DNA of 64,000 nt from Neurospora crassa OR74A (lineage: Eukaryota > Ascomycota > Sordariomycetes > Sordariales > Sordariaceae), in the NCBI RefSeq assembly GCF_000182925.2, contig NC_026501.1:4009917-4073916 (forward strand). The letters run 5' to 3'. A program made the translations under genes and the position numbers. Positions 34,503 to 46,343 of the stretch are shown piece after piece. A model generated the notes under the pieces. That model was not told the origin of the DNA and made no database searches. It saw only the letters and a program-made list of their open reading frames with translations. The number at the start of each line of letters is the position of its first letter. The stretch's first letter is position 1.

Positions 34503-36140
34503 AAAACTGCTTTGAAACCGGAAACGCCGATTTCTAGTCGAGGAGTACTCTAAAATGAAAATTAATAACAGCAATCGACTTAGGAGGGTCGTTTACGTTC
34601 CTTACAATATCTTACGACGAATATAGCAATAGTATTGTATTGTCGTTGCCGATAGCTATTAATAGCAGTACTTGTAGATTTGAAAATAGTATCTACAACC
34701 CGCTTGCGGAAATCTCAATATATAACAATTCTAAAGCCGTACTTACTATAAAGACTTTAAATAAAATAAATAAAGATAATAAAATATTAAAGAAATTTAT
34801 TGTTAAAGCGAATAAATTTGCGGACTATAATATTATTTCGACTAAGGACCGTCGTTAAATTCGAGAATTACTTCTTAAATTTATAAAGGTATACGTTAAA
34901 AAAAGTAGGTTTATATAACCCGAAGTTAGTAAAGTTAGAATCGATTAATTTATTATTAAGAAGGATTTTAATAATTTAAAGAAGGATATTTTAAAGGAAA
35001 TTAAGAAAGGCGTTTAGGAAGTATTAAAGTATTGGGCCGATATTATAGTAAAAGTTAGCCCGAGTAAAATTAGTACTATCTTTTAATAATTATTTACTAT
35101 TATTAAAAAATTTATCCCCTTTAACTTTGAGTAATAGTTTATTATTAAGGGAATAATAATTACTATTAAATTTATAAACTATTTAAAGAAAGATATGAAG
35201 ACGACCCTAATTATTTATTTAAGTAAAAAGAAACTTAGCCTAATAATTTATATAGCTATTAGAATATTAATAATTAATAACTACATAATTATATTTAATA
35301 AATTTATATATATTTAGTACTAGTAAAATTAAATATAGATTAAAGATATTTTCGGCCCCAATATTTTTATTACTATAAATATTATAAGCGTATTGGTTTA
35401 GGGCGTACCCTAGGATAATATTAATAATTATACTATAATGGAAGTTATTTTAAATATAATAAAGGAGAGGAATTTAGAGGTATTTATTATTAGAGTTTAG
35501 TTATAGAAGAGAAGGGACGGAGAGAATAGAAGTTTATTCCTTATAGAAGTCGCTACTATATTAGCGGTGTACTTCCTTTAGAATAACCTCTTCCTTTAAA
35601 ATAGCGGCGTATATTTATACAAATGATTCTAAACTTTAAATAATATTTAATAATACTTTAAATATTAAGGAATTGGATATATAATAAGATTCTACTATTA
35701 AATTAATATTTATACCTATTATAGCGAAGTTAAATATAAAGGAGATTATTTTAACGAAGTAAATTGTCTATTTAATAATAATAAATTACTTATTTATTAT
35801 AAATTATATAGGAAGAAGGGGTATTATACGTATAATTATAAAGAATGCCCTATTTTCTAAAAGGTAATTATAAAAGCGTCCGTTGCGTATGTTGAAAGGC
35901 TACGGGCATTCGCCCCCTATAAGAACTTAACTGGAAAGGTATTAGAACCAATAATAGAGATTATAAATAAGGGTATTTTACTAAACGCCCCCCTTAGCTC
36001 TTGTACTATTATTACTTTAGAGAAATATATTGGAGGAGGTATAAAAAGGGGACGGTTAAAAAAATTAATTGGCCTATCCGCCCGGCTAAAGCCTATAACC
36101 TTATGAAATTTAATAGATAGATATTATATATATTTATAGA
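34503..36140 (+). pseudogene. B2 LINE ORF1 remnant with zinc-knuckle cluster
   Basis: Open at 34640-34858 (72 codons; LPIAINSSTCRFENS), then broken by stops. Near 35640-35840 several knuckle-like units appear in register, for example YYKLYRKKGYYTYNYKECP (35795-35851), where most Cys and His are Tyr from RIP. An Ala/Pro region (YVERLRAFAPYKN) and an IITLEKYIGG stretch follow. Nucleic-acid binding is inferred from the family. This copy supplies the part of ORF1 hidden by the gap in B1. Confidence 0.72.
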
Positions 36141-36479
36141 ATATAGGGGAAAGTTGGTTATATAGTAGTAATAGTATTTATATAATTATAGCCCCCCTTA
36201 GGGAAGTAGTACCCTTATTTTCCGCCGAGGGATTAAAAGGAACCCTATCTTAGGGTAATTAATAGTTTAATTAAAAATATTTTATTAGAATATAGGGAAG
36301 TTGTATAAGAGGGGAAAATTTCTATTTAAATAAGAGGAGATTTATAATATTATAGTAATTTAAAAATTAGGTAAAAATTGTAATAGGGATATTTATTATC
36401 CTAGAAGCGGAAGGTATTTTAAGGTTAATTATTTAGAGAAGGGAAGGGCGGTAATATATATAAATAAAAAATAGAATTT

Positions 36480-37010
36480 AAAGGATTTAAATTCTTGAAC
36501 TGGAAAGGATTAAACTATAATTATATTTAAAAATTTGAAGGATTTAATAACCGTCTATTCTATCTACTCTCCTATTCTTATATAGGGAACGCTAGAATAT
36601 TAGTAAGGGTTATTACTCTTTAAATTTATTGAGGCTAGACTTCCGGCGGGAAATTTAATTACTATTAGGGATTTTAATTTCTATTATTTTAATTAGGATT
36701 TAAAGAATAAAATTAATTTAAGGGCTATCCGCTTCTTTATATAAGTATAATACTAGAAATTCAATTTATTTACTCCCTATAGTAAATTAATTAGATTCGG
36801 GAATGCGATATAAGGGGAGAGGGATAGAATAATTAATCATATATAGCTATTACCTGGAATTAAAGTTAAATATTAGGAAACGTAGTAGTACGAGTAAATT
36901 AACTCGGACTACTACCTTTAAGAAATTTAAATCTAAGTAGGAAGAAAAAATAAAAAAATTAAAGAAGAAGGAGGATATAGTTAGAGTTTTATAAATATAG
37001 AGAAGGTAAA
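36480..37010 (+). pseudogene. B2 LINE endonuclease remnant
   Basis: TVYSIYSPI-like start (about 36550), a DFNFYYFN block (about 36665) for the expected DFN-HHP, FNLFTPYSKLIRFGNAI (36755-36805), and NSDYYL (about 36898) for the SDH-xP active-site motif. These are the apurinic/apyrimidinic-like endonuclease signatures of LINEs, with His changed to Tyr. Confidence 0.75.
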
Positions 37011-37499
37011 GAAGGCGTTAGAGAAATAGATATTAGTCCTAAAAAGGATTAATATAGTAGAGGATTTTAAATTTGCCTTTTATAAGTTTAATAAAGAATT
37101 TACAAGTATTATAGAGGAATTTATCCTATATTAGAAGAAAGGTTGAAGGAGGAAAATAAATTAATAGATATTAGGATATAAAACGGTTATAAAGGAAGTA
37201 CGGAGGATATATTAGGAGTAATTTAAATATTAAATAATATTAAATTAAAAGGAATTTATTAAAGTTATAATAAAGAAGAAGAGGATTATTACAAAGGCTT
37301 AGTAGGCTATATAGTGTAATAGTATTACTAAAACTTTAAAGAATCTAAATCGATTTTAATTATTAGAATGATAGGCCTGAATTTAAAGCTATTAATTAAT
37401 AAATTTACTTAAATTATTAACCTTTTAAACCTACGAAGGGGTAATAGAAATTAGAGACTATAATAGTAAAGCCGAGATTTTTATTAATTGTTTTTTTCT

Positions 37500-38615
37500 A
37501 AAGGTAGAGGTTCTAATAAATCATTTACCAAATTAAATTAAGTTATTAAAGGGCGCTAATTCGATAATTATTAGTAAATTAATTGATAAGGAGGATATTT
37601 AGGATATACTTTCTAAAATAGTACTTAATAAGGCCTCCGGGGTTAATTAGTATTTAAATAGATTTTTAAAGTTATATAAATAACTATTTCGGTAGGCTAT
37701 AGTATATTTAATATCCGTTAACCTCCAATTCGGCTACTTCCTATAGTAATTTAAAGATACAAAAATAATTGTCCTTAAAAAGCCTAGAAAGAACGTTGCC
37801 TAATAAAAGTTAATAAGTATATAGAGATTAATATTGCTACTTAATAATGTAGGAAAAATCTTCGAAGTATTTATGATTAAGAGATTTATATAAGTAGCCG
37901 AAGAATTTAACTTCCTATTAGAAGGCTAAATAGGTAATTAAGTAAATTATTCAATAGAATTTATAATCCGGATAATTATTAATACAATATATATAGCTTA
38001 AAAACTCAGGGTTATAACGTCCCTTATATTTTTAAATTGAAAAGGAACGTTCAATAGAATTAATTATAGGTAACTTTTATATACCCTATAGGAAATATAA
38101 TTCTTAATATAAATTATTAAGTAAGTAGCGAATTTTATTATTAGTAGGCGAGGTTCCTTTTTTTTAATAATAAAATATCCCACTTCTATACAATTATTAT
38201 TAGTATACTATAAAGTTCCACCCTCTCCCTTATTTTATTTATTCTTTTTATTACTCTATTATATTAAAAGTTAATAATAATCCCAAATATAATTATAATT
38301 AGCTTTATAAATAATATCAATATTATAGCAGTAGTTTATACTATTAAAGAGAACTGCTAAATATTATAAGTAGTATAGAAGGTATATTTAGAATAAATAG
38401 GGGTAAGAAGTATAGAGTTTAAAGTAATTAAAATAGAATTAATATATTTTATACGGACGAGGGTATTAAACATGGAAATTTTTTAATTTGGGGATATTGT
38501 ACTTTAATTAATAAAATTAATGTAATTCCTAGGGGTTTAATTAAATTATAAATTTAATTATAGGGTTTATACGGAAGTAGTAAAATAAAAAATGATAATT
38601 TAGACGAATGTACTT
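37500..38615 (+). pseudogene. B2 LINE reverse transcriptase remnant
   Basis: Collinear with B1 25640-26683. The ILF box reads as a mutated SPLS-ILFILFITLLY near 38220-38265, and the active-site FVDD has become FINN (38301-38320). It is truncated by the N gap before A2. Confidence 0.8.
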
Positions 38616-38715
38616 NNNNNNNNNNNNNNNNNNNNNNNNNNNNNNNNNNNNNNNNNNNNNNNNNNNNNNNNNNNNNNNNNNNNNNNNNNNNNNNNNNNNN
38701 NNNNNNNNNNNNNNN
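38616..38715. other. Assembly gap (100 N) hiding the A2 5' LTR
   Basis: Left of the gap is LINE B2, right of it is the last ~25 bp of an A-family LTR (CCTACTTTTTACTTAC). The missing sequence should therefore be the LINE/A2 junction and at least 315 bp of LTR, more than 100 bp. Confidence 0.95.
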
Positions 38716-38749
38716 CCTACTTTTTACTTACATTTTTAATAAATTAATA

Positions 38750-40430
38750 ACTCTTCCTCCAGGAATTGAACTAATATTATTAAAATATATATATATAGCA
38801 ACCAGTCTATCTCTCGCACCGCCAAAGCTACTCCTCGTCCCTCTCGTACTACTACCCTCATAGTTACTATAATTAAAATAGCCTAACCTCCTCCGCCTTT
38901 ATTATAATAACATTAGCCTACTATAGAATTTATTAAAGAAAATAATAACGAAGACTACCCCCCTACGCCGCCCTAAGCTCCCTATTTATACCCCTAAATT
39001 TCGGAAGTTAATAAATTCGTACGTAAGTAATAATTATTCGAATTTTAATTTACTACAATTAAATTCCTCTTTAATTATCTCCCTTTATATATATCTTAAT
39101 AGGAGTAACTCGCTTTCGTAGGCCTTATTAAATAAAATTCCGTAGGAAATTACCCCCCTATCCCCGCCGGGTTCCGTTATTAGGACTACCTCTTTTATAA
39201 TTAAATTTGTATTTCTACTATAAATCCTTTTACTACCCCTTTATCAATAGCCGTTATTATAGTTACTTTTTTACTAGCTATAATTACACTGGTCCGTATT
39301 AAGTACTATTCTAAATTTAATATTATTAAATTTATTAGCGAGAATTTTTTATAATTACAGAATTACTTCTATAATATCGATACGTATTTTTAAAAATACC
39401 CTTATACTTCCCTCTCGTTTACTATTAATTATATCGAAAGTAATTTTAAGAATATATAAATTAAATATATATTAACTCTTTATAGTAAATTTAAATATAA
39501 TATAATTCGTAATACGCCTATATAAAGCAACCTCCGTACTTTCTTAGAAATTAAATATAATAGTAATACTTAGGCTATTAAATAATCTACTCTTAATAAA
39601 TTCGAACGTATATAATAAAGCGCTTTAGAAACCGTTCGTAACTTCTATAACCGCTATTATACTAAAGAATTCAACTTATCGTACAACTAATTAAAATATA
39701 TTTAAATTATTATTTAAGCCAACCGGTTGCGCCCCTTTTTTAAATAAAGCGTCCTTTCGACGGCTAGTATTAATATAATAAATAAAATAGTAGTATATAT
39801 AGAACGGTTGGAAGGCCTAGAGAGTATTAAACTATTTANNNNNNNNNNNNNNNNNNNNNNNNNNNNNNNNNNNNNNNNNNNNNNNNNNNNNNNNNNNNNN
39901 NNNNNNNNNNNNNNNNNNNNNNNNNNNNNNNNNNNNNNTTTGTCGTTTTTTTCGTTTTTATACCCTCCTATTTCCTCTTCGAATATCCCTTCTTAATTAT
40001 TCCGTAGTACGAACCCCCCCGAATTTCTCCGTCGCCCCCCTATTACTTTCTAAATAAATCCTAATTTTATTTATTCCTTTTATTACTAAAAAGGTTATAC
40101 GTATAATTAATATATCTAATTAAAATCGCCGAATACCTATTATAAATATAGTATAATAGGCTATTTTATAGCAACGTACTTGAACCGAGCCTATTATAAT
40201 TACAATTAAGTTAGCCACTTAGTACGGAATTGCCCTATCCCTACTAGCGCCCCCTTATATAGAATAAATACTAAACTAATTATAATTAGAGTAGTAATTA
40301 TAATTATTTAGAATAATACGAATAAATTATAGATATATTTAGAAACGAGGTTATTAATAAGGACTTATAAAAATTAATAGAGTATACGAAGGTTAATAAA
40401 TTCGGGCGTGGAATTAAACTTAATTAGTAG
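38750..40430 (+). pseudogene. A2 gag remnant
   Basis: Same order of words as A1 2990-4560, interrupted by a 100-N gap. The 62-codon frame reported across the gap (39808-39996) is produced by the N run and is not a gene. No catalytic motif is expected. Confidence 0.6.
39839..39938. other. Assembly gap (100 N)
   Basis: Inside A2 gag. A1 has only about 50 bp between the flanking words, so here the placeholder may exceed the true missing length. Confidence 0.99.
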
Positions 40431-41413
40431 GTATTTACTTCCATTGAATACAAAAATTAATCTTATACCCTATCGTTTTATTAATTTCTTCCTTTAGCCT
40501 ATTCCTATATATAATACGATTACTTATTTTATTAAAATACGTAATTCTTATAATACTAAATGGACGAAGCGAATTACTTTTATTATAATTAAATCCCCGG
40601 CTATAGAAGTTATTTTCGGTTACCCTTAGCTTTATAAGTAGAACCCTAATATTAATTAGTAGCGATAGTTATTTTGGTTTTGTATTGAAATTAGTAATTT
40701 CGTATTAAATATAACCCCGGCGAAGGAAGTATATAACGTTGCAATTATTTTAGTAGGGCTATAATAGGATTTAATTCTACTATTAGACTCTTAGGAAATA
40801 GTAAGGGTAGAAGAGGGTTTTTGCCCTCCTATATATATAAATATCCTATTCGAAATCCCCTCTTCCTTAGTATTAGAATTTGTAACTTTATCCGTTATAA
40901 CAGAGTCGGCCGAATCGCTTCTAATTTTTACCCCCCTAATAAAGGTCTTTCGAATAGTATTTAACGGCGTTTACCCTACCCTAGTACCCCCTATAGAGCT
41001 AATTCTACTGTAACCCTTAGAATTACTAGAGGAAATAGAAGGCGAACCTATTATTTCTAAACCGATTATTCCGCTAAAGTATAAAGAATTCCGGTTAGTT
41101 TTCGAAGTTTTAGCTATATTCCTACCCTAATATAACCAGCTAGAATATTATATTAATTTAATTAAAGGGGAGTTAGCGCCTTAGGGACCGATTTATATAT
41201 TAAATATTAAGGAATTAAAAGTATTATACAAATAGTTAGCGGAAATACTTTAAAAGGGATAAATTCGTCCTTCTATTAGCTTAGCGAATACTCCTATTAT
41301 TTTTATTCTAAAGAAGGGTAGAAAATTAAAGCTCTATATCAATTTTAAAGCGTTAAATAAGGTTATAAAAAAGAATCGGATAGTGTTATTCCTTATTTAA
41401 GAGATTTTAAATC
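40431..41413 (+). pseudogene. A2 protease and start of reverse transcriptase
   Basis: After a poorly readable protease region, the RT N-terminus is clear at 41070-41400: KYKEFRLVFEVLAI, YINLIKGELAP, GPIYILNIKELKVLYK, IRPSISLANTPIIFI, KLKLYINFKALNKVIKKNRI. This is the standard Gypsy approach to the RT palm (IRPSxSPAGAPV, DYRALN). The YxDD box falls in the following gap. Confidence 0.82.
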
Positions 41414-41513
41414 NNNNNNNNNNNNNNNNNNNNNNNNNNNNNNNNNNNNNNNNNNNNNNNNNNNNNNNNNNNNNNNNNNNNNNNNNNNNNNNNNNNNNNN
41501 NNNNNNNNNNNNN
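41414..41513. other. Assembly gap (100 N)
   Basis: Removes the RT catalytic core, RNase H and start of integrase from A2. From A1 these need more than 1 kb, so the gap size is nominal. Confidence 0.99.
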
Positions 41514-41529
41514 GGAAGATAGGGGAAAA

Positions 41530-42900
41530 TAGAATTCTATAGTATTAATATTAGGTTTACATCCTAGAGCGGATGTGGGCTAAGCTATTCTACGCCTACT
41601 ATAATATAGTAATAGTTAGATATTTAAATTAAAGGAAAATATTGAAATATATTAATTAATTTTACTATTAACCTACTATTACAACCGACGTCGAATTATA
41701 CGTCTATAAATATCTAGCGTACTAAAAGGTTAAACTTTATAATTATTAACTATATAAGCTATTAAAGTTATTACTTATCCCTATTATCTTCTAATAAAAT
41801 ATTTCGTACAACTTTATTACCGGAATACCAAAATTATTTAACCCTATATTTAATTAGACTTATAATATAATTTTCATTATTATTAATTATTTTACTAAAT
41901 ACGCTTTATATATCCCTATATAAAAGATAATCAACGCCCAATAATTTACATTCCTCTTCTAACGAAACGTCTTCTAATAATTCAGCCTCCTAGATTCTAA
42001 TATATCGGATAGAAGTAGCTTTTTTACAAATTAATTTTAGAAGATTTATTACGAACTCCTAAATATTTATAGATACTTTAATATAGTCTAGCACCCCTAA
42101 ACGGACGGATAGATAGAGAGGTAAAATTAAAATTTGGAATTATACTTTCGGATTTTTTACAATATAGAGTAGGTTAATTAGGCCGAAAAAATTACGCTAA
42201 TATAATAGACGTATAATAATTATTTCTATACTATTATCGGAAAGTCCCCTTCGGAGCTATTCTTTAAGTATTATCCTCGGGGACTAGCGGATCTAAAGCG
42301 AGGACGGAGGACGGTCCTCTTAATAATAATTATTAATTAAATTAATAAATTACTTTATAAGTAATTAAAAGTTGTAATAGCCTTGGAAATTATTAATTAA
42401 AAGTATGCGAAATAATATAATAAAATTCGGAAATTAAAGGAATTTAATATTGGAAATTAGGTTTTACTTAATACAAAGTATATTAAATAACGCTACTTAA
42501 GCGTTAAATTAGTAAATAAATTTTTAGGACCTTTTTAAATTACTAAGGTTGTTGGGGAGAAGAAAATAGTATACCGATTTGTACTTCCTATATATTACTA
42601 AATCTACCTAATATTCCCTATTATTCTATTAGAGCCGTACTATAGAGATTCCGCTACGGCGGCGCTACGAAGGGAAATTATAAATATTAAGGAGGATAAT
42701 ATTTAGTACAAAATTAAGGCGATTGTAAAGTATCGTAAATCCGGCTACTAATATTAATTTTAAGTTAAATAGAAGGGGTATTCGGATAATAAGAATTCGT
42801 AGGTTTTATAAAAGGATATAAATTGCCCGGACTTATTTAAGGAATATAAAGCTAAAGAAATATAGCGGCGGTATACTAGCGGCGGGCTGATTATTAGGTC
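41530..42900 (+). pseudogene. A2 integrase and chromodomain remnant
   Basis: Integrase zinc-binding region (about 41550-41760), YFTKYALYIPI (41891-41923), the catalytic-region ISDRSSFF (42006-42030, an intact D in the family's SDRGS), then HPXTDRXIERXN (42094-42130) matching HPQTDGQTERQN. At 42710-42850 is a chromodomain: KYRKSGY, then F-VK-KGYSDNKN with stops for Gln/Trp and CPDLFKEYKA. Inactive. Confidence 0.85.
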
Positions 42901-42949
42901 GATAAAGGTTAGTTAGGTAGTAGAAGGAGAATAGTAATTATTTAGAGAT

Positions 42950-43300
42950 ATTAAATAGAAATGTAAAATATAAATATAAGTTATAAAATAGAGATATAAA
43001 ATATAGATATAAGACGTAAGACGTAAGATGTAAGATGTAAATATGAGATATAAATGTAAGATATAAATGTAAGGCGTAAAATAGAGATATAAAATACTGA
43101 CGTAAGCTGTAAAATAGAAATGCAAATAGAGATGTAAAACGTAAATATAAGATATAAATGTAAAATGTAAACGTAAGGTATAATGTAAAAATATAAAGTA
43201 AAAATATAAGAGTAGAAATATAAAGTGGAAATATAAAATAGAATTACGAAAATAGAATTATAAAAGAAGAGACGTAAAACGGAGATATAAAGTAAAGATA
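42950..43300. repeat. Hexamer-like tandem array in A2
   Basis: Same composition and element position as 6575-6800 but about 125 bp longer (350 versus 225 bp), so copy number differs between A1 and A2. Antisense open frames over it (42913-43125) are artefacts. Confidence 0.75.
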
Positions 43301-43679
43301 CTAAATAGGACGAAGAATAGGAAGGGAAGGTAATTTAATTTAATATAGGATGCTAATAAGGTACTAAGTAGAAAGTAGCCCGTATTTTCTATTATCGCCC
43401 TAAACGAAAAAATCCTCGGCGGTATCCGCTATTATCAATATAAAATTAGAATTTACAACCTTAAGAGGAATATTCCCGTATACTACTACGCTTATTAATA
43501 ATATTTATAAATACTACTTTATACTATTTACTTATAGTCCTCCCTTACAAACTCTAATAACTTATCTAATTTCCTATTTATAAACACTAACCTCCTATTA
43601 ACCGTTTAATACTAGGAACTATAATTATAATTAAGGGAGGGGGGGATATAAATAGGAATATTCGGCGTAAAGATATTTA

Positions 43680-44069
43680 TAGGAGAGCCGCTATTACCAA
43701 TAATAGGATTATTAATAGGGGCTACCGGATCGATATTAATATTAGTATTACTAATATTACGGTAATTAAATTTCAAATAGCCATTATAATTAAAGTTCCT
43801 AATTCGGAATATATGAAATAACGTTGTAGGGAGACTATTATTAATAAAGCGCGCTTATATTATAATTTAAAATACTACTACAGACCAACGTAATTACTAT
43901 AAGAGGGAGGTAAGTAGGGGGCTACTAGTATCGGTAAAGCGTATAATCTTAGCCATTATATCCTATATATTATTCTAGAAATTATAAATACTGCGGGGGA
44001 CCTCGAATATGTAGCGGCGCAGCGATAGCGAATATTGCGATCTCTCGTTGAATTCTGGAAGGAAAAGAC

Positions 44070-44070
<1 letters not shown>
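43680..44070 (+). pseudogene. A2 post-integrase reading frame, unknown product
   Basis: Counterpart of 7140-7575. It contains LLLIKRAYII, NYYKREVSRGLLVSVKRIILA and RRSDSEYCDLSLNSG, matching the A1 version at nearly every residue outside RIP-type changes. The antisense frame 43982-44173 reads through the poly-A run and is not a gene. Confidence 0.42.

Positions 44071-44072
<2 letters not shown>

Positions 44073-44115
<43 letters not shown>
44073..44115. repeat. Poly-A run in A2
   Basis: About 43 A, homologous to 7584-7621 in A1. Confidence 0.85.
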
Positions 44116-44117
<2 letters not shown>

Positions 44118-45359
44118 GAAGAGGTACTAAGGGGAAGATAGCGTACCTTTGGTCTAGCAGGTATACGTACCAATTAGATGGAATATTTTGTGTAGGTTTA
44201 AAGTTAGGGCGTTAACGAACGTTTAAATTAAAGCGATACTATATTTTAAATAAGTAAGGGGGTGGATATTATTGAAGGATAGGAAAGGAATAGTTAAATA
44301 GAAGTTAATTATAGGTATAAAGCAAGAGGAAAGAGAGGACGGAGCGAAAAGAAAGAGAATAGGGAAGAGAAGCGAATATATTAATTAAATTTATAAGGGA
44401 GGAGGGGATTAGTACGTAAGTATATAGTAAAAATATATACATCCGTAATAGGGGCTAGCTTAAATGAAGGGGTAATTAAAGTAATTGTAGAATTAAGGGA
44501 GGGGGTAGTAGATATCATTGTAAAAATAAGGATAGGAGGAAGAAGAGAGGAGAGGTAAAGAGGGTAAGTAGAAGGAACGTTATATAAATAAAGGAAGAGG
44601 TCTTTATACAAATATAAATTGAAGTAGGTAAATATAATTCTAAGCGGGCAAATATAAAATAATGTAGGGTAAGAAGAGTATTAAATAATTATATAAGTAA
44701 TAGGAAAGGGTAAATAGAAGGATAAAACGAGGGCGATAATTAAAAGTAGAAGGATAGAATAAATAGGTAGTAATAGCGGTTATATAAAGGTAAGAGAGAA
44801 AGGTGGAAAATAGGAAAGTATATAATTCGGATTACAATAGGGAGAATAGAGGTAATAATTAGGAATTATACTATTAGAATAAAGAAAATAATATAAAGAA
44901 TAAAGTAAGGGTAATAGGAAGGCGATTAAGAAGGAATAACATAAATAAGGGGGGTTTATAGAGGAAGTAATATATAGAATTATAGGAGGCGAAGAAAGGA
45001 AATAAAAATCCCGAAGATAGAACTTATAAGGAGGGGGATTGTATTTAAAATTCGTAGTAAATTATAATAAATATAAATAAGGGAGAAGAGCTTGCGAGAG
45101 GAGCCTCGGGATTCAATTATATAAATACTATATAGTAAGTATAGATAATAGAAGGTACCCTACGAGAGTATTAAACCGCGCTACGAATACGGATAATAGA
45201 AAATATCCGGTAAGAGGAATTATAGAGTATAATTACATTAACATTCCAAAGTATTTATTAATACTCTTAAATTCAATATAGTATTCTTCGTTAAGTAAAA
45301 TAATATTTACTACTTTATACGCCTATAGAACGATAGCCTTAGTAACGGTCGGGAACTTA

Positions 45360-45790
45360 ATTAATTTTTTAAATTTAATACTGGTTTTATATCCGCGTTA
45401 GAATTTATAAGAATAAATATTATAATACCGATATTCTAGTAAGCGGAACGCTAGCGCTTTAAATCTACTACCGGTTTCGTATCCGCATTAGAATTTATAA
45501 AAATGGATATTACAATACCAATATACTAGCAAGCGGCTTTATACCCGTATTTAGAGCTTATAAGAATAAATATTATAATACCAATATTCTAGCGGACGGC
45601 TCGCCGCATTTGGAGCTTATAAGAATAGACATCACAATGCCAATATTCTAACGAGCGGCTTCGTATCCGCATTTGGAATTTATAAGAATAGATATTACAA
45701 TACTAATATTCTAGTAAGCGGCTTCGTATTTATATTTAGAGTTTAAAAGAAGGGATATTATAATATTAATATTCTAGCGGACGGTTCGTC
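45360..45790. repeat. Minisatellite in A2 3' region
   Basis: Five to six units with the words GATATTATAATACC-ATATTCTAG and GCGGCTTCGTAT-CGCATTTGGA. Most units are shorter (60-75 bp) than the uniform 91-bp units of A1, because the block around ACGCTAGYTCTTTAAATTTA is lost from several. Same position before the polypurine tract. Confidence 0.78.
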
Positions 45791-46003
45791 AGTAGCGAAG
45801 CAGCTACAATATCTGGGATATAGCGTCGGCGGCCATTACAAATAATAACTCGCCTAATCTAAAGGATAAAGACTTTATACCTTTACTAGTAATATAACCC
45901 GATAACGTTACAATAGTATAATACTAACGCCCTCTACTATTTAACCGGGATCTACTATAAATTGCGAAGGTTCTAAGGATAGAACCTATAAGGGGGGGGG
46001 TTG

Positions 46004-46343
46004 TATTAGGAGGTTAAGAGTTCGTATATAGAAGTACCTTAGCAGCTGCTACTCCCCTTCGTTAACCGACGTATAAAATTATTAATAATAATATTTATAT
46101 TAGGTCGGATTTGCGGGAAGGATAATCTAGTACTGCGTTGAAGCGCTAGATTAGTACGAGGTTCTATAATACTCGTTAGTAGATAAATAGAGTCTATATA
46201 GGTATAAAAGAGGTTTAACGGAGCGTAATTCATTATAATCGGTAGTTATTAATACATCTTTAGATTGACCCCTAACTTGCCGTCCCCTACGTGTGGCTAC
46301 GACCGTAGTCACCTCAGCCTACCTTTCGCCTACGTTCCTAATA
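46004..46343 (+). repeat. A2 3' LTR (340 bp)
   Basis: Starts TATTAGGAGG after nine G and ends CCTAATA. Aligns end to end with both A1 LTRs. The antisense 64-codon frame (46039-46233) inside it is not a gene. Confidence 0.92.

Larger units (their letters stand above)
38716..46343 (+). mobile_element. A2: second copy of Gypsy A, inserted in LINE B2
   Basis: Collinear with A1 from the end of the 5' LTR to the 3' LTR (46004-46343). Shared parts: gag, pol, hexamer array, extra reading frame, poly-A, minisatellite, polypurine tract. Two more N gaps occur at 39839-39938 and 41414-41513. A2 preserves pol parts missing from A1 (protease/RT start, integrase core, chromodomain). Confidence 0.92.

Noticed and set aside
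39808-39996. 62-codon frame crossing an N run
   Set aside because: Unknown residues fill the gap; the frame is an artefact of translating N.
43982-44173. 63-codon minus-strand frame containing a run of Phe
   Set aside because: The Phe run is the poly-A tract of A2 read on the opposite strand.
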